Below are positions 32,861-34,481 of a DNA stretch of 34,481 nucleotides, piece by piece. The notes under the pieces were generated by a model. The model saw nothing but the letters and a program-made list of their open reading frames with translations. It searched no databases and was not told the origin of the DNA. Position 1 is the stretch's first letter. Each line of letters opens with the position of its first letter. Source of the stretch: an uncultured Lachnospiraceae bacterium (lineage in GTDB: Bacteria > Bacillota > Clostridia > Lachnospirales > Lachnospiraceae); contig CAJFOF010000016.1 in NCBI GenBank assembly GCA_904395885.1, positions 1-34,481 on the forward strand, written 5' to 3'. Made by a program: the position numbers and the translations under genes.

Positions 32861-33742
32861 CTATTTCCCCTCCCTTCTTTTGCGGGCGCTTATCTGAATA
32901 TAGACAAAGGATCCCAGCACTGAGCAGACCAGCACGGCAACTGCTATCGCCATCCCGTAGCCATACCTTCTGGACTGAAACACTGTAAAGTACATATACG
33001 AAGTCAGAAGCTCCGACTGGTGCGCGGGGCCCCCTCCTGTCAGCTGCACCACCAGCTCATATATCTTAAACACGCCGGTGATGACCAGAACTACATTTAT
33101 CATAATCGTTTCTTTAAGCATAGGCAAGGTGATTCTGAAAACTTTCTGTACAGCGTTTGCCCCATCGATGGAAGCCGCTTCATACAGTTCCCTCGGAATC
33201 GTCCGGAGGCCGGACAAAAAAATGGTGCTGTGGAATCCCAGTACCTGCCAGGTAAACACGATCGCCAGAGCCAGCGGCGTCCAGGTCCTTCCCCCAATCC
33301 ACTCAATGGCGAAGATGTCCAGTCCCACGGCCCGCAGAAAGCTGTTAAGAAGGCCATAATTGGGATTCAGGATATACCCCCAGATAATTCCGATGATAAT
33401 CGGAGCGATTACATACGGCGCAAAAAGGACCATTTTAAACAGCCCGTTCCCCCTAAAATCCACATTCATAATCAGGGCAATTAAAAACGAGCCCACCATC
33501 AGAAAGACAACGCTGGCGCACAGCACCAGGAATGTATTTTTCAGCGCAATTAAAAACAGCCGGTCCTGAAACATTCTAAAATAATTTTCCAGGCCAATGA
33601 ACACTGCCTTTCCCAGACCGCTGTATTCTGTAAAGCTGTAGTAAATAGCCACCGCAGCAGGAATTATGATAAAGAGTGTATAAACAATAAGCGTCGGGGC
33701 CAGCAGCCCTGCCTTTGCTTTTTTTGTACTTAACCAATGCAT
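32861..33742 (-). CDS. ABC sugar transporter permease, MalF/UgpA type
   Basis: The 293-aa protein has six hydrophobic helices and an EAA motif (YEAASIDGANAVQKVFRITLPMLKET). The start at ATG 33742 (MHWLSTKKAKAG) has GAGGAGG 5-6 bases upstream; an in-frame extension to 33784 would run through that site and the intergenic hairpin. It is the first permease of the CUT1 transporter, downstream of the solute-binding protein gene. Confidence 0.95.
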   Translation of the reverse strand: MHWLSTKKAKAGLLAPTLIVYTLFIIIPAAVAIYYSFTEYSGLGKAVFIGLENYFRMFQDRLFLIALKNTFLVLCASVVFLMVGSFLIALIMNVDFRGNGLFKMVLFAPYVIAPIIIGIIWGYILNPNYGLLNSFLRAVGLDIFAIEWIGGRTWTPLALAIVFTWQVLGFHSTIFLSGLRTIPRELYEAASIDGANAVQKVFRITLPMLKETIMINVVLVITGVFKIYELVVQLTGGGPAHQSELLTSYMYFTVFQSRRYGYGMAIAVAVLVCSVLGSFVYIQISARKRREGK

Positions 33743-33769
33743 AGCGCCCTCCTCAAAAATATGGAAGCT

Positions 33770-33798
33770 GCCCCCAGCGCACAAGATGCGCTGAGGGC
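33770..33798 (-). repeat. Intercistronic stem-loop between binding-protein and permease genes
   Basis: GCCCCCAGCGCA (33770-33781) pairs with TGCGCTGAGGGC (33787-33798) with one G-U pair and a 5-base loop. It has no U-run. Such hairpins after binding-protein genes often protect the upstream mRNA and reduce permease expression; that role is inferred here. Confidence 0.75.
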
Positions 33799-33854
33799 CT
33801 CCATTTATGCAAGCCTGTACTGAGCGGAGTCCTCAGAACCTGTTTTGTCCCATT

Positions 33855-34481
33855 TTACCGCTCCATGCTGTGAAGATCTTCCACATACTGGGCAGCCTCT
33901 TCCGGAGAGTAAACGCCGGTCATCACCCCGAAGGATGCATCAAAATACCCGTAGGCAACGCTCGTGGAGAGGGAATTGAAAGGTTCTGTGACAGCGTCCC
34001 AGTCATCGTTCAGTGCAGTGATCATCGTCGCCAGAACCGGGTGAGCAGTCTCATCGATAGTTCCGCTGTACTGAGAACACGGAAGCGCCGATGTCTCCTC
34101 TGCAATGATTCTGGTTCCTTCTTCCCCATAATAGAACTGCCAGAATTTCATAATAGCGTCCAGCAGCGCCGGGTCTTCCGCAGCCTTTGAGGAAACTACA
34201 TACACGCCGCCGGAAGCCTTGATGCCGATCTGCTGCGGATACTCGCTGTCAGAGAAGGTCGGCCCCCAGAAAAATCCGATCTTGTCTGCGATCTCACTGT
34301 TTTCAAAATCACTGATATCCCAGGCGCCGGAATTGAACATGGCAGCGTTCCCGCCCAGAAAGCTCTCTTTGGCTTCAAAGTAACCGATATTAGCAATATC
34401 CGGTGTAAACGTCTGGTTCTCCCTCATCTCCTGGAGTCTTTCAAAATAGTGGATAAAATCGTCATTGACCCAGGAGATCGA
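33855..34481 (-). CDS. Family 1 extracellular sugar-binding protein (5' part beyond window edge)
   Basis: The C-terminal 208 residues are present; the frame stays open through 34481, so the N-terminus and signal peptide are missing. Features typical of SBP family 1 are SFLGGNAAMFNSGAWD, IGIKASGGVYVVSSKAAEDPALLDAIMKFWQFY and a C-terminal helix ending VEDLHSMER. It would deliver the sugar to the two permeases downstream. An apparent start at 34427 (MRENQTF) is internal: the coherent reading frame continues upstream of it. Confidence 0.92.
   Translation of the reverse strand, partial: SISWVNDDFIHYFERLQEMRENQTFTPDIANIGYFEAKESFLGGNAAMFNSGAWDISDFENSEIADKIGFFWGPTFSDSEYPQQIGIKASGGVYVVSSKAAEDPALLDAIMKFWQFYYGEEGTRIIAEETSALPCSQYSGTIDETAHPVLATMITALNDDWDAVTEPFNSLSTSVAYGYFDASFGVMTGVYSPEEAAQYVEDLHSMER

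Noticed and set aside
1..34481. The window begins with TCGA and ends with TCGA, as if cut at restriction sites or circular
   Set aside because: A 4-base match is easily chance; the genes at the two ends are unrelated and do not join into one frame-consistent protein that I recognise.
1..34481. CRISPR arrays, insertion sequences, prophage, tRNA or rRNA genes
   Set aside because: No regularly spaced repeats, transposase or integrase motifs, or RNA-gene folds were found by reading.

Overview
The window looks like chromosomal DNA from a spore-forming, anaerobic Lachnospiraceae-type Firmicute (Clostridium cluster XIVa). The evidence is the gene content: SpoVG, a YyaC-type spore protein, a paired GlgC/GlgD, MutS2 with a Smr domain, a YhaM-type exoribonuclease, a DUF5711-type protein, strong AGGAGG ribosome sites and classical sigma-A promoters. 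No rRNA, tRNA, CRISPR array, insertion sequence or phage gene was found. Both ends cut through genes.

Left part (1-5100, all leftward): the 5' 431 codons of an AlbA_2/HATPase-type regulator, rlmD, a YhaM-like 3'-5' exoribonuclease, and a membrane-anchored HtrA-like protein that has lost all three catalytic residues. A divergent promoter region (5101-5220) leads into a rightward operon (5221-11877): mutS2, a response regulator, a sensor kinase, and two tandem secreted paralogues with cell-wall-binding-like C-termini. It ends at a strong bidirectional terminator (11917-11968).

Centre (11991-19357, leftward): glgC-glgD, spoVG, yyaC, a LysM membrane protein whose N-terminus resembles a degenerate MPN/JAMM domain, a DUF5711-like membrane protein, and a ROK glucokinase. 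This joins glycogen synthesis, sugar phosphorylation and envelope/sporulation functions. A 322-base divergent region carries good promoters for glgC (leftward) and asnS (rightward). After asnS and its terminator come a SbcD/YhaO-like phosphoesterase and a short YhaN-like ATPase with two membrane helices inside its coiled-coil region.

Right part: a leftward enolase-superfamily enzyme and amino-acid/APC permease pair, divergent from a LysR regulator. The regulator is followed by an unknown 143-aa gene and an AT-rich P-loop gene broken by one in-frame TAG. Next come an unknown coiled-coil membrane protein (leftward) and a small unknown gene (rightward). The window ends with a leftward fructoside/sucrose utilisation operon: solute-binding protein (cut by the window edge), two ABC permeases and a GH32 hydrolase.

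The least explained parts are the MutS2/two-component/secreted-paralogue operon, the two apparent pseudo-enzymes (HtrA-like and MPN-like), the membrane-spanning SbcC-like ATPase behind a terminator, and the unknown genes at 27843, 29016 and 30311. All functional calls come from reading the sequence; no database search was run.
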